Below, piece by piece: positions 1-9,431 of a stretch of 64,000 nt of DNA (position 1 is the first letter of the stretch; the number at the start of each line of letters is the position of its first letter). Position numbers and translations under genes: made by a program. Source of the DNA: VRUE01 sp963780815 (GTDB lineage: Bacteria; Actinomycetota; Thermoleophilia; Solirubrobacterales; 70-9). The notes below the pieces were generated by a model. That model was not told the origin of the DNA, did not search any database, and saw nothing but the letters and a program-made list of their open reading frames with translations. The stretch lies in NCBI GenBank assembly GCA_963780815.1, contig CAWADG010000008.1, forward strand, positions 1 to 64,000, written 5' to 3'.

Positions 1-756
1 CATATGTGAATCGAAGCGGCGTCTGCATCGTCACCGAGGGCGAGACGTCCACCGTCTCGACGAGGTCGGCGCCACTTGTTCGGCCACTTCTGTCGACGGC
101 TCGAGGGTTGTCCCACGGCGTCATCTTCCGCTGGTAGGCGCTGCATTCGTGCCACCGGGTCGGATCGCAGAAGCGGCGCAGATCTCCCGGGCTCGCATCA
201 GTGTGGAACTCGACCGTCACCCCGACCGCCTTGTGTTCTCCTTTGGGCACGTCACCGATATCGAGGCAGACCGGCTTTTCCCGCTCGGCCTTCGTCAGCT
301 GCAACGCATCGGCGGCCTCCTCGGCGAAGGTCGCCCAGCGGCCGCCGACCCGGACGTCGGTGAGCTGAGCAACCCCGTCGAGCGCGCCGCGCACCGTCGA
401 AACCGCGTCTCCCACCGCCGGTTGTGGAATGCCAGCTTGCCCGGCGAGCGCCGTGAGCAGCGCGTCCAGCTCCTCGTCGTGATCGGGGAGGTCGTGGGCC
501 CGCCTTCGGCGAACTTGACCAGGGAGTCGAGCACGAAGAGGCGAGGGATGCGCAGCGTGCCGTCTTCGACGGCAGCGGAGAGGGCCCGCATGGCGTTCCG
601 GGGCTCATGGAAGCCATGCCCGTGACGCGCATCTTCACTGAAGTCAGAGGTAAAGGCGTTGAGCGCTGCTACAGCCGAGCCCTGAGCGCGGCGTTGTTCC
701 GCGTGAAGCCCGTCGGTCGTCGGCGGTGCCTTGTCGCTGCCGTCCGCCACCTGCAC
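1..756 (-). pseudogene. Unrecognised protein, left-truncated and frameshifted
   Basis: An open frame begins with GTG at 756 and reads about 85 residues to near position 500, ending around FVLDSLVKFAEGG. The natural continuation (HDLPDHDEELDALLTALAG...) is in another frame and stays open to the window edge. The junction lies in a G/C run (GGCGGGCCC in the coding sense), so one base is missing or extra there. The hydrophobic-acidic stretch RLFVLDSLVKFA faintly resembles a Walker B strand, but no Walker A motif is visible and I do not recognise the family. The far part is rich in acidic and aromatic residues and has Cys in FCDPTRWHEC. It could be a real gene with a sequencing indel. Confidence 0.45.
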
Positions 757-1181
757 AACATACCCTCGACTGTGCAGCTCGTCGCCCCGAACCGCCAGGC
801 CGGCGAAAAAGGAAATAACAGGCGGCTACGGTTTGGGTCCCCGGGTGTTCGGCTAGCCCGCCTCAGTGGCCACTCGGACGGCCTCGGCGCGGCCGACCTC
901 GACGATCACCAGGCGCCGAATGAGTTCGAGGAGTCACCCCTCGATGGACGAAACGGTGCCCGGCCCTTCAGCGTTTGGCGGTCCGGGTGGTGGGTTCGGG
1001 GCTTCGATCGCGCGGGCGCCCGAGCGGAGTCGGAGACGTCGCCTTGCAATTAGGTCTCCTAGGAGATGCTGCTCGCTCGGTCAGCCCTGACCGCCCATCG
1101 AACTCGGCGCACCGACCGTGCTGAGCCCCAGCCGCCGCTTCCCGACGGTGCGCGGAGGTTTCTTTCGGTAGTGGAGCGAAG
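757..1181. other. Intergenic stretch, no gene seen
   Basis: Both strands carry only short overlapping frames with arginine- and proline-rich translations typical of out-of-frame GC-rich DNA. I see no ribosome binding site followed by a plausible protein and no strong palindrome. Confidence 0.4.
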
Positions 1182-1397
1182 ATGAGTCACCTGAGAGCAG
1201 TTCTGGGGCTGGCTTTGGCTCTATTCGCGCTCGCGTCGGCGCCCCCGACCCCGGCGTCCATCAGGTGTCGCGTCAAGCGCTCGTGCGCAGCTCGCCAGCG
1301 AGCGCCTCGGCGATCGCCGCCAGGTCGATCAAGGCGTCCCTCAGGCCGTAGACCGCCCCGGCCTCGCCGTCCCGGACCGCCCGCTGGGCCTCGATGA
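1182..1397 (+). CDS. Possible short secreted peptide start, doubtful
   Basis: The first 25 residues (MSHLRAVLGLALALFALASA) look like a signal peptide with a hydrophobic core and small residues at the cleavage position. The remainder is Arg/Pro-rich and lies antisense to the better-looking small ORF at 1273-1482. This fits the 5' remnant of a secreted protein gene whose body was lost, or chance. Low confidence. Confidence 0.2.
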   Translation: MSHLRAVLGLALALFALASAPPTPASIRCRVKRSCAARQRAPRRSPPGRSRRPSGRRPPRPRRPGPPAGPR

Positions 1398-1482
1398 CCG
1401 CCTTCATCCGCGCCTGTAGAACGTATTGATTCGCGGACCAGGCCCGATCTCGCTGCTTGACCCGCTCAATGTCTGAGGCCAC
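1273..1482 (-). CDS. Small hypothetical protein, helical
   Basis: A 69-residue frame with GTG start has a natural composition: an amphipathic helical pattern such as DIERVKQRDRAW and GLRDALIDLAAIAEAL, ending in AGELRTSA. The frame stays open upstream (LRSDRLRVELVASDIERV), so the true start may lie further out or the gene may be the C-terminal piece of a longer one. No family recognised. It overlaps the doubtful plus-strand frame 1182-1397. Confidence 0.35.
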   Translation of the reverse strand: MASDIERVKQRDRAWSANQYVLQARMKAVIEAQRAVRDGEAGAVYGLRDALIDLAAIAEALAGELRTSA

Positions 1483-2070
1483 TAGCTCAACCCGCAGACG
1501 GTCACTGCGAAGACCCCTACGGCGACGAGCAACGACTGGACCGGGAGCCGCAGGAGGGTTCTCATGAAATGCCCTTCCTGGCGGCGCCCCTGACCCGCCT
1601 CTCTATTTGACGAAGTTCTTCACCGCAACCCGCGCCCTGCACTGAGGCAAGCCTAGTTTTGGGTGCGAAACAGGCGCTCGTCTGCATCGCCCCAGGGACG
1701 GTCACGGCATCGTTCTCTCGATCACAGGCAGTCCTGCCTGTGCCAAGCGGCTGGCGGAACATCGTATGCACCCTCTCCTCGTTGGTGCCTGAGGGCGGAG
1801 TTGCCCTTGACCGACGGTATGCCGTAACAGTCGGTCCCGCATCCGTAATCGGCCGCTGATTCGGGTCGGTGATGATGTGCAGATCGGGTCACGGATGCAA
1901 GACGACCACCGTCTTCCAAGTCATCGCCTCACCATAGGGCGGAGGCGTAACGCAACTGTCAGAGGGGCGTACGAGAAGCCGCGTCCGGGGCGCAGGTGCG
2001 CCAGTGGGCCGAAATGCCGAGTGGGCCGTTCTTGGACCCCTCCTCAGTTCGGTGTGCCGCTCTTCAGGCC

Positions 2071-2305
2071 TCAGGCTCTTGCGGAAAAGGCCGGGATCAC
2101 GAGGGCGGGCACTTTGCGGCCGAAGCTGATCGGCGGGTTTTCGGGCGGGTTGGCGCAGAGGGCACCGCCTGCTTCCAGCGTCGAGGAGGAGTCGATCACG
2201 TAGGCCTGTCCGTCCGGGCTGAGAGAGATGTGGATTTCGTTGGCCCCGAGCTGCCGGCCAGCACGAGGTTGAAGTGATGAGCCGCTGCCGCGCTCGCCGC
2301 CCCCT
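2071..2305 (-). pseudogene. Fragment of a secreted repeat-type protein
   Basis: The frame opens after a TGA, has no start codon and ends at 2071. Its readable part contains ANEIHISLSPDGQAYV followed by IDSSSTLEAGGALCANPPEN, the kind of segment seen near the N-terminus of secreted haemolysin-type calcium-binding proteins in actinobacteria. That family assignment is from memory of the pattern, not a search. The repeats that should follow are absent. A broken remnant is the simplest reading. Confidence 0.35.
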
Positions 2306-2432
2306 CATTGTGAGCGGATCACTCGCTTGGGCGGCGTGAGCCAGCGGGCGACGATGCGGTGCACGGCCGCGATCGATCGATCACCGGGGTGCCACGTGGA
2401 AGCCCAAGTTGATTGGGGAGACGCTGTGCCGT

Positions 2433-3738
2433 TCAGCCGCGGCGGATCAGCTTCACCGCCTTGGCCTTGGTGTTGGGATCACCACCGGTCGGGGTGAAGG
2501 TGACGTTGAGCTTGACCTTCGCCGTGCTGCTCCGGCTCAGCTTCTTCTTCGCCTTCCCCTTTGCCTTGACGGCGAGCTTGACGGTTTCGACGCCGTGGGG
2601 ATTGGCGTGTTGTTTCGCGAGCCCCTTGCCGGTCAGGGTCAGGGTCCCGGGACCAGGCACGCGGATCGCCAGAGTGGCGCTGCCCCTTCTTGTTGCGCTT
2701 CAGCTTGACGAAGCGGAAGAGGTTCGAGGGCTTCTGGCCCGCCGGCTGGGGACAGGCGATAGTGGGCGCGAACTCGTAGGCGCCGATGTCGGGAACGCGG
2801 CCTCGCCAATGCAGGACGGCCGGGAGCCGGCGCGCCTTCGAGGTCGGTGGCGCCGATCAGCGGATCGGCGATGCCGGCGTCGATCGTCGGCGAGCCGGCG
2901 AGCTCGTGGAGGTCGCCGGCCGCGGCGTTGACGAACAGTGGTGGCGCCGTCTGATTGCCGTTGGTGCCGGGCGGGGGGTAGGAGAAGCTCGTGCCGCTGC
3001 TAGAGGCGGTGTCCACGCTCGCATAGTTGGAGTGGGTGAGCGAGATCGAGGCGCTGGCACCGGCACTGACGTCGACTGCAAGGTCGGCGCCATTGGACTG
3101 GGAGGGATCGATGCTGTGCATGATCAGGTTGGCGCCGTCGATCGTGACGTTGGTGCCGCCGCTCCGACCATCACGGTAGAGGTGGCGGTGACGTTCCTGA
3201 GCACGATGTGGGCGTTCCCCCCGGCGAACCCGTCGGCGCTGAGGCCGCCCCAGCAGACGGTGTCGCGCAGCATCCCGCTCGCGATCTGGCAGGCGCCGGC
3301 CGATTCGAAGGAGTATGCGTAGACCCCTTCGACGCTCCCCGATTCGTCGGTGATCGCGTAGGGCATCGTCGGCGCGACGACTTCGATTCGCAGGTCGTGA
3401 ATGAGGGCCGCGGCGTTGTCCTCGTGGAGGAAATGGTTGGAGATCTGGACGACCGGAAGGGCCGCACCAGGGGTTCCGCCGACACTGATCGCATGATCGA
3501 CTTCGACTTCGGCGGTCGGTTTGTAGGTGCCGGCGCCGACCAGGACTTCGTCGCCGTCGCTGGCGCCGTTGACGGCTTTCTGCAGGGTGCAGGGGGTCGG
3601 GTTGCAGGGCTCTGCCCCCGAGGCCCCCGGCGAGGCATAACGGACGGCGGACGAAGCCGAGGAAGCGAAGGCCAGAAAGACCAAGGTCAGCGTGAGCCCG
3701 ACTGCAAACTCGCCGAGCCGCAGCCCTCTCACTGCCAT
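2433..3738 (-). pseudogene. Secreted parallel beta-helix protein, three frameshifts
   Basis: Joining three frames gives one secreted protein. An N-terminal signal peptide (MAVRGLRLGEFAVGLTLTLV) is followed by CNPTPCTLQKAVNGASDGDE and a repeated-strand region typical of right-handed beta-helix proteins. A DIGAYEF motif follows, then a Lys-rich C-terminal tail (GPGTLTLTGKG...KAKGKAKKK) ending at 2433. The frame changes near 3163, 2825 and 2675, the last in a run of four Gs. The start at 3738 is chosen because the signal peptide begins there; an in-frame ATG also exists at 3801. Extracellular or wall-associated location is inferred. The coding quality between breaks is good, so sequencing indels are as likely as decay. 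Confidence 0.6.
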
Positions 3739-3801
3739 TGCGCCGCCCGTGGCCGATGGCCATCGAGACTGCATGGCGCCGAAGGCTAGGTCAGCGCTCA
3801 T

Positions 3802-4240
3802 CGGGCGTCAAGGCGAGCGGACGAGGGTCGGGCGGTTGCGATCGCTGTCGCGGGCGAGAGGAAGCGCAGAGACTCTGCCTTCGGTGCTTGGACCAACACT
3901 GTCTGGCTAAGCATCGACACGCGGCGCTTCAACCGCGCCACCTCAAAGCTCGACCGCCTCGTGGTGATCGGCCACACCGGCTTCATCACCCTGGAAGGCG
4001 ATGCGCTGGATCAAGGACATCGGCGCCAGCTTCGTGCAGATCGACGCAGACTCAAACGAGGAATTTCGCTCTACAGAGCGGTTTCCCACTTGATAGGCCT
4101 GCGCAGGAGCGACTTTTGCGACACCGATCGCCCGGAATGCCGCGGAATCGCCCGGAAGGCAACGGAACACCGACGCAGACTCGCGAGCGAATATCTGGCT
4201 CCGTACCGGGCAAACCCGGCACTGCGAGGAACCACACAAA
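3802..4240. other. Intergenic stretch left of the island, no gene seen
   Basis: No frame here has a natural protein composition on either strand. The segment abuts the left copy of the tRNA-derived 47-bp repeat, so in the inferred ancestral chromosome it followed the 3' end of the tRNA gene now at 20908-21003. Confidence 0.4.
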
Positions 4241-4287
4241 GGAATGCGCCCGACGAGAATCGAACTCGCGACCTTCGGCTTGAAAGA
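4241..4287. repeat. attL-like 47-bp direct repeat (tRNA 3' fragment)
   Basis: This is identical over 47 bp to 20904-20950. It contains the T-arm, variable region, 3' acceptor strand and part of the anticodon arm of the tRNA at 20908-21003 plus 4 bp beyond its 3' end. Identity stops abruptly on both sides, as expected for crossover by a site-specific recombinase. Confidence 0.85.
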
Positions 4288-4351
4288 ACGTTCTTCTGCG
4301 AGCCCTTCATCCCCTTGGTAGAGCCAATACTTGACGGATGACCGCAAGGCT

Positions 4352-4370
4352 TGTAGCCAGTTTGTAGCCA
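4352..4370. promoter_or_regulatory. Candidate integrase arm-type sites, left end
   Basis: Two copies of TGTAGCCA start at 4352 and 4363. The same pair with identical 11-bp spacing occurs at 20773 and 20784 near the right end. Paired direct repeats next to att cores are typical arm-type binding sites of tyrosine recombinases; binding is inferred. Confidence 0.5.
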
Positions 4371-4382
4371 CGCCGGGTGGAA

Positions 4383-5240
4383 TCACCCAATGACCTCGCG
4401 AATCGCGTCATGGCTGCGCTCAAGAGCGTGCGTATACACAGCGATCATCGTCTCAACCCGGTGGCCAGCGACCTTGGCGAGATCGGCATCGTCGATGCCC
4501 GCCGCACGTAGGTGGGTCACATAGGAGTGGCGAAACTCGTGCGGGGTCGGCTCGAGGCCCGTGGCAATCTTGGCCGGCTCCCAGACCCTCTCGGTAGAAG
4601 TTGCGCTCCCGCCAGAGACGCCCGCGGGGAGTGGGGAACAGCAGGTCGGTGTCGGCTCGCTCCGGCAGGGCTTCCAGCAGAAGCGCCAGACTCGGTGGGA
4701 TCGGTACGACGCGCTCGTGGTTCTTTTGATCGCTGGAGCCAACCAGTTGACCTTCGTGAGCCGAAGCGGCAAGGCTGATCGCCCCGTCAATGAAGTCGGC
4801 ACGGCGAAGGGCGAGGAACTCACCCAAGCGCAGACCGGTAAGGGCCGGCATCAGGATCAGCGCCTCGTAGTCGTGTGGCGGGTAGAAGCGCTGGCGCTGC
4901 TTGTAGCGTCGACGGTTGCGCGGGTCCGCAGGGCGCGGCGTTCGAGCCCTGATCTCGGCTCGCTCGCCGCTCGCAAACTGGCGCATCTGATCAAAGGTCC
5001 AGACGCGGACTCGGCGGGGTGGTTTCCTGATCCGTGGGTCACTGCGTCGCAGCCGGATCCCCATAAATGGGTTGGTCTCCGCAACGTCATAGCCAATAGC
5101 GTCCTCGGCCATCGCCGATAGCGCGCTGATGACCCCGCGGGTGACCTGCGCGGATCGTCCTTCAGAGCTCAGCAGGTGATCGACAAGCAGATGGACGTGG
5201 CGGCGGCGCGGTTCTCGACAGGGACGAGGAATTGAGCCCA
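4383..5240 (-). pseudogene. Tyrosine recombinase/integrase, frameshifted, N-terminus short
   Basis: The catalytic domain is clear: TGLRLGEFLAL carries the first catalytic Arg, HEFRHSYVTHLRAAG the His-x-x-Arg box, and GHRVETMIAVYTHAL the second His and the nucleophilic Tyr. Upstream, QVTRGVISALSAMAEDAIGYDV and ETNPF match the end of a SAM-like core-binding domain. The reading frame shifts near 4590 between ERNFYREG and EPAKIATGLEPTP. The frame runs up to a stop near 5252, so the N-terminal arm-binding domain expected in a 350-400 residue integrase is missing. An ATG at 5112 exists but would remove the core-binding domain. Its position beside the left repeat identifies it as the island's recombinase, probably inactive unless the shift is an assembly error. 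Confidence 0.7.
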
Positions 5241-5378
5241 GAACTAAGGGCTGATATCAATCAGAGATATCAGCTTGTGCGGGAGCGATTGAAACGCCAG
5301 CCTCCCGAAACAGAGGGCAACGAGGAAACGGATGAGCGAGACAGAGATCCAGCACTTTCTAATCGTCTACGACATTGA
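5232..5378 (+). CDS. Possible small acidic/basic protein, doubtful
   Basis: A 48-residue frame starts with TTG behind GGGACGAGGA and has a natural look (LSPELRADINQRYQLVRERL, then KRQPPETEGNEE). It overlaps the following gene by 47 bp in another frame and the integrase remnant on the opposite strand at its start. It could be the tail of an excisionase-like or regulatory protein. Family not recognised. Confidence 0.25.
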   Translation: MSPELRADINQRYQLVRERLKRQPPETEGNEETDERDRDPALSNRLRH

Positions 5379-5595
5379 GACGGGCAAAGCGGCGATCCAG
5401 CGCTTCGGAGAAGACTACGATCGCGCGCTCGCGGAGTACGCGGAGGCGGAGCAGGAGCTCCGCAGCGAGCCCAACCTCGACATCGTCCTGGTCGGAGCGG
5501 ACTCAATCGAGACGGTTGAGCGAACCCACTCGAGCTACTTCCACACCGAGGAGACCTTCGAGTCGCTGCTGCCATCAGGCGTTCTGGCTCACTGA
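5332..5595 (+). CDS. Small hypothetical protein of mobile elements
   Basis: An 87-residue protein starts with ATG behind GAGGAAACGG. It begins IQHFLIVYDIETGKAAIQRF, continues with DYDRALAEYAEAEQELR and IDVVLVGADSIE-like strands, and ends LLPSGVLAH. The alternation of hydrophobic strands and charged helices suggests a small alpha/beta fold. I recall similar short proteins next to integrases in actinobacterial islands, but the function is unknown. No catalytic motif is visible. Composition and start context make it a credible gene. Confidence 0.65.
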   Translation: MSETEIQHFLIVYDIETGKAAIQRFGEDYDRALAEYAEAEQELRSEPNLDIVLVGADSIETVERTHSSYFHTEETFESLLPSGVLAH

Positions 5596-5664
5596 ACCGC
5601 CGGCGGAGCCCGCTCTAGGTGGGCGGTAGTTTGGAGGCCAGGTCGTCGCCGAACTGATAGGCGG

Positions 5665-5946
5665 CTACTGGAACGCTTGCCTGAGCTCGGCGCCTGCGCT
5701 GAACTTGGGGACGGTTTTGGCGGCGATCTGCATCGACTCCCCGGTGGCGGGGTTGCGACCCTCGCGGGCGGCGCGGTGGACCGGGGCGAATTTGCCGAAG
5801 CCGGTGAGGCGGATCTCGTTGCCGGCGGCGAGGTGCTCGGCGATTTTCTCGAGCGTGGCCTCGAGTATCAGCTTCGACTGACCCGAGTCGAGCCCTGTTC
5901 GCGCGGCGACGTCCTTGGCGAGCTTGTCCTTGTTGATGATCGACAT
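5665..5946 (-). CDS. HU-family nucleoid protein
   Basis: The 93-residue protein has the full HU/IHF layout: N-terminal helices (INKDKLAKDVAARTGL), the saddle sequence ILEATLEKIAEHLAAGNEIR, then LTGFGKFAPVHRAAREGRNP with the beta-arm containing the conserved Arg-Asn-Pro tip, and PKFSAGAELRQAF. Length is normal for the family. A strong ribosome binding site (AAGGAG) lies 6 nt before the ATG at 5946. HU bends DNA without strong sequence preference and assists recombination and replication. Its place beside the integrase suggests a helper role in island recombination or maintenance. It is transcribed as a single gene. Confidence 0.92.
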   Translation of the reverse strand: MSIINKDKLAKDVAARTGLDSGQSKLILEATLEKIAEHLAAGNEIRLTGFGKFAPVHRAAREGRNPATGESMQIAAKTVPKFSAGAELRQAFQ

Positions 5947-6248
5947 CTGGTCTCCTTCGGTGAGGTTCTCGCCAAAGGCTGGCGGGATGGAGACGGTACT
6001 CAGCGGTTCGGCCGATCCCGATCGGATTCTGGCCGCGTCCTCGTGACCGCCACCTGGGAGCTGATCCCCAGATGGCGAGAGGTGCCAGCCTAGAGGAAAG
6101 ATCAGGAAGCGGGGCGGCCATGTGGGTTGCCGCCCCGTGGACTGTCCGGCCGGCGGCTCTCGTATATGGGACTCGCTGGTCTGAGCGGTGCCCCTACTTG
6201 AGGCACCGGGTGTCTAAGGTCCGAGCTGGTGATTGCTCTCCCCGGGGG
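5947..6248. other. Intergenic stretch with one terminator-like hairpin
   Basis: No natural protein frame. A short perfect stem (CGGTGCC at 6186-6192 and GGCACCG at 6202-6208) lies just downstream of the minus-strand gene ending at 6249 and could terminate it. There is no T run, as is common in GC-rich actinobacteria. Confidence 0.4.
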
Positions 6249-7335
6249 TCAGCCGCCGAAGCAGAAGGACTCGCTGCCGCCTCCACCTCCCCCTGATGAT
6301 CCAGACGATCCGGAGCTAGCCGGGGGAGGCGGGGGTACCGGTTCTGGCGCTGGAGCCGATTCCGCGGGCGGAACGCTGCTCTCGAAGCCGAATTCCTGCC
6401 CTGTCTGCTGGGATGGGGTGGGCGTGGCTTCAGGTGGCGGCGCCGGTGCGGTCGGTTCGGGCTGCGAGGGGGCGGTGGGTTGGGCCTGGGGGGTCGGGGC
6501 AGGAGTCGGTTCGGGAGGCGGGGCGGGTGCTTCGGGGGGCGGTGGTTCGGGGATCGCCTTGACGATCGGCGGTGGTGAGCTGTGCCCTTGGGCGGTGGAG
6601 GGCGCGGCCGCGGTGGTGCCGATGCCGGTCCCGATCACCCCGGTCGCCAGACAAGTTGCGGTGGTCGCGGAGGCGGCGCCGCAGATGGCGGCGAGCTTCT
6701 GGGCGGTGGGGCCGAGCAGACCGGCGCCGGTCGCGTCTCCGGGTTGGAGGGCGCCGCTCGCCTTGAAGGCGGCGAAGCGGAGCTTCGAGGTGGCGGCCTG
6801 GGCAGTGTCGGTTGAGTGGCCGAGCAAGCGGCCGAGGTGGTGGGCGATTCCGAGGTGATGCCCAAGCCCCTGCCCCTCCCAGCCGGCCAGGAGCGCAGCG
6901 CCGCCGAGCTCGTGGAGGCCAGCGCGAAGCTCGGTGAGGAAGGAGCGGCAGTGGCCGCAGTGGCGGAGGTGGTGGCGGAGGAGGCGTTGCTCCTCGGGAG
7001 TGGCGAGGCCGGCGAGCTCTTTGTCGGCGAGGGAGCGGCGGGCGAGGTCCTGGGCGTCGGGGCAGAACTCGGCTGCCTCGATTGCCTGCAAGCGCATGCG
7101 GGCCTGCTCGATGGCGCGGAGGACGAGCTTCTTGGCGGCCGGGAGACTGATGCCGAGGCGGGCGGCGATCTCTGGGACGGTCAGGCCGAGGCCGAAGCGT
7201 AGGAAGATCGCCGCGGTAGTTGGGGCGCATGCGGCCGAGCGCGTCCTGGAGGCGGATCGCCTCCTCGCGGGCGAGGGCGCGCGACGCTGGGCGACCGAAC
7301 ACGAGCTGCTCGGCGCCGCAGACGGTGGCGGTCGA
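6249..7335 (-). pseudogene. Sigma factor C-terminal half with zinc-finger and Pro-rich tail
   Basis: The readable frame from 7335 gives a region 4 of a sigma-70-like factor: LAREEAIRLQDALGRM, then after a frameshift near 7220 FLRFGLGLTVPEIAARLGIS and AKKLVLRAIEQARMRL, a helix-turn-helix. A putative zinc-binding anti-sigma-like motif follows (HLRHCGHCRSFL, with an upstream His), then a hydrophobic segment (AAICGAASATTATCLATGVI) and a long Pro/Ala/Glu-rich tail ending GGGGGSESFCFGG. The N-terminal region 2 is absent: the frame meets an unrelated plus-strand secreted-protein fragment at about 7320. A sigma factor fused to a membrane-associated zinc-finger domain is my reading of the parts. As found it is truncated and frameshifted. 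Confidence 0.6.
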
Positions 7336-7893
7336 CGACTCCTGCCTCGACTCGCCGGTCGGAGGCGGCGAGGAGCTGAGCGCCCAGTTCGACGAGAGCA
7401 ACGCCGACACGGTGACGGTCGGCTTCGGCAAGGGCGCCACGGTCTCCGGCGAGCTTTACACCAACGCCGGCGACCCGGTGCCGGGCGCGACCCTGTGCGT
7501 GAAGATGGCGACCCTGGGGATCGACCAGCAGGCGAGCTCGGCAGGCATCGTGAAGGCCCGAAAGGTGCGCTACTTCGCCCACCCGAAACCGAGCCTGCGG
7601 GCGAAGCTGGCGAAGCTCGGAAACGGCGAACGGGTGCGGTTCAGCGGCCAGGTCCCGGGCCCGGGAAACGGCGGCCGGGTGGTGATCGTGCAGGCGAACG
7701 TTGTCGGCTCGAAACGCTGGATCACCTTCCGCAGGCGACGACGGGCCAGCGGGGCGGGTTCCACGCGAGCTATCACTTCACCTCGACAACGCGAAGGACC
7801 AAGTATCGGTTCCGGGCGGTGGTGCCGACGCAGGCGGGCTATCCATGGGTCGAAGGCGCGAGCAGCCCAGTCGGGGTGCTGGTGCGGCCGTAG
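7320..7893 (+). pseudogene. Secreted beta-sandwich protein fragment
   Basis: This frame lacks a start and begins abruptly at CLDSPVGGGEELSAQF. It continues with TVTVGFGKGATVSGELYTN, a Big/carboxypeptidase-regulatory-like repeat (PVPGATLCVKMAT), then PKPSLRAKLAKLGNGERVRF and GNGGRVVIVQANVVGSKRW. A frameshift near 7745 leads to GGFHASYHFTSTTRRTKYRF and ends PVGVLVRP. Between GIVKA and RKVRYFAH a segment that such proteins normally carry seems deleted. The N-terminal part is replaced by the truncated sigma gene on the other strand, so this is a rearrangement scar. Confidence 0.5.
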
Positions 7894-7959
7894 GCCCTTC
7901 AGCGTGAGCCGGCGCCCAGACGCGAGCGGCGGCAAGTAGAGCGGGCCAGTTCGGCAGCT

Positions 7960-8436
7960 CTACCCCGCGCTCGCATCGAGGTTCTCGACGTCGAGCAGGT
8001 CCTGGGGGCGGCCCGCTGCCAACTTCATCGCCCGGAGGTCGTCGCGCGAGCAGATCGCGACCCTCACCCCGAGCACGTCCGCCTTGCCGGCTCGCTCGAA
8101 GAGCTCGGCAAATGAGGGCACGCCCTCCAGTCCCTGGACGACGTCGAGGCGGCCGAGGTCGGTCTCGATCGCAACCTGCTCGCCGCTGCCCAGCGCGGCG
8201 GCGATCGAGAACGGCGTTCCGAAAAGCGCCTCGCCTCGCTGCACGTGGCCACCGGCGGCCACCGCCACCTCCGCCACTCGCCCCAGGTTCTCAGGGTCGG
8301 GATCGACAACGATGTCGACATCCTTGGTTCCGCGGACGACGCCCCAAGCGTTCACCGCGAGGCCGCCGACGAGAACGAACTCGGCCCCGGCCTCGACCAG
8401 TCGCTCAAGCAGCTGGTCGAACGCCAGCTCGCTCAA
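7960..8436 (-). CDS. MNT/AbiEii-type nucleotidyltransferase
   Basis: The 158-residue protein carries the minimal nucleotidyltransferase signature: VLVGGLAVNAWGVVRGTKDV, then DIVVDPD with the two metal-binding Asp residues. It continues with FAELFERAGKADVLGVRV and SRDDLRAMKLAAGRPQDLLD, typical of the AbiEii/DUF6036 side of the superfamily. Such proteins act as toxins or regulators by transferring nucleotides to tRNA or protein, but its substrate cannot be told. It overlaps by 4 bp the small gene upstream (8433-8600), so the two are translationally coupled. A paralogous pair lies at 14801-15500. Confidence 0.8.
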   Translation of the reverse strand: MSELAFDQLLERLVEAGAEFVLVGGLAVNAWGVVRGTKDVDIVVDPDPENLGRVAEVAVAAGGHVQRGEALFGTPFSIAAALGSGEQVAIETDLGRLDVVQGLEGVPSFAELFERAGKADVLGVRVAICSRDDLRAMKLAAGRPQDLLDVENLDASAG

Positions 8437-8600
8437 AATGACTTGCGCGCGGTGCCGACGAACTGCATCAGCTTGTGACTGAGGGCAATTCCCTCCGCTA
8501 GGTTGACGCTCAGCGGCCGCCGGGCGTCTTCGCGGAGCCGGCGTAGTCGCGTCGCCTCATTGGCCGCGGCCCCGCTCGGCAGCTTGGCCTCGGTCGCCAT
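8433..8600 (-). CDS. Small partner protein of the nucleotidyltransferase
   Basis: A 55-residue protein starts with ATG at 8600 (MATEAKLPSG) and ends LSHKLMQFVGTARKSF. The segment RPLSVNLAEGIALSHKLMQF aligns loosely with SLSVAERLELGQKLCDQAF of the small partner at 15285-15500. The start is fixed by an 18-of-19-base match between the regions 8595-8613 and 15495-15513 covering both ATGs and a TACCAT box 7 nt upstream, which suggests leaderless transcription from a shared promoter type. It is a candidate antitoxin for the downstream nucleotidyltransferase; that role is inferred from the gene order. Confidence 0.6.
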   Translation of the reverse strand: MATEAKLPSGAAANEATRLRRLREDARRPLSVNLAEGIALSHKLMQFVGTARKSF

Positions 8601-8694
8601 AGCGGCAATGGTAGCGCCGGCCGTGGGGCCCGAAGGAGATCTTGAGTCTCCCTGGCCGAGGGGACGTGCCGTTGGGGTCGAATCCATGGAGCAC

Positions 8695-9335
8695 CTACTT
8701 GAGGCAGATCGCGACGACTTCGGCGGTGGCGGTGCCGCCGGAGTTGCTCGTGATCTGTGCGATCCAGCCGCTCGTCATTTCGTCGCCGAAGGGGAATGAC
8801 TCGAGGACGGCGACTTCGCGGTTGCCGGGATTGGTGGAATCGATGCCGCCGGTGAGGAGGTGTTCGCCGGGCCCGCACTGCGCCCTTTCGTCGCTGGACG
8901 CGGTCCAGGTTGGGTTCTGCGGAACTTCGTCGAGGTCGGTGATTTGGCCGCGATGGACCGTCACGGGGCCGAGGGCGCCGCCGTAGACCGAGCCGGGGGC
9001 GAGGGCGGGGCGGTGACCGCGTCGGTGGCGAGGGCCGTCCGACCCACGGCGCCGGTCGAGATGGCGCGGGAAGTGACCGAGGCCGTGGAGAGGTCGTCGG
9101 AAGTGACGGTGCCGTTCTTGAGGGCCTTGGAGGTGACGGCATTTGCCGCGAGGGCTTTGGCGTGGACCGCGCCCTTGGCGAGTGCGTTGGCGGTGACGGC
9201 GCCCTTGGCGATGTCGCCGCGGCGGACGACGATGTGGTCGGAGTTGGCGTTGGCGGTGCCGACGAGGGCGACGATGAGGGAGAGGAAGCCCATGGCGGTG
9301 CCGGGCGAGGGCATCTTCAGCTTCGGCTTGATCAT
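8695..9335 (-). pseudogene. Cell-surface repeat protein with signal/TM start, frameshifted
   Basis: The gene starts with ATG at 9335 behind a perfect AGGAGG box (MIKPKLKMPSPGTAMGFLSL, then a hydrophobic LIVALVGTANA). A stretch of degenerate repeats of the form GAVTANALAKGAVHAKALA follows. After a frameshift near 8985 the C-terminal domain reads TVHRGQITDLDEVPQNPTW, with two Cys in ERAQCGPGEHLL and VVAICLK and WIAQITSN. I know this architecture as a recurrent secreted protein of Thermoleophilia; its role is unknown. A longer in-frame start at 9374 lacks the ribosome binding site. The single frameshift separates it from an intact gene. Confidence 0.55.
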
Positions 9336-9431
9336 GGCGCCTCCTATGGGCGGGACGGTCGCTTTTTGGAACACGAGTCTAGGTCGCTAAGACCGGCAAG
9401 ACGTGGCGCTATGGGCCTTCGGTCCAGGCCG

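Noticed and set aside
4241..4300. Second tRNA gene at the left end
   Set aside because: Only the 3' half matches; the 5' half cannot form an acceptor or D-arm, so it is an integration remnant.
6430..7440. Long minus-strand Arg/Pro-rich frame overlapping the sigma gene
   Set aside because: Its translation beyond the region-4 start is an out-of-frame shadow of the Pro-rich tail; only the upstream portion (LAREEAIRLQDALGRM) is natural and is included in the pseudogene.
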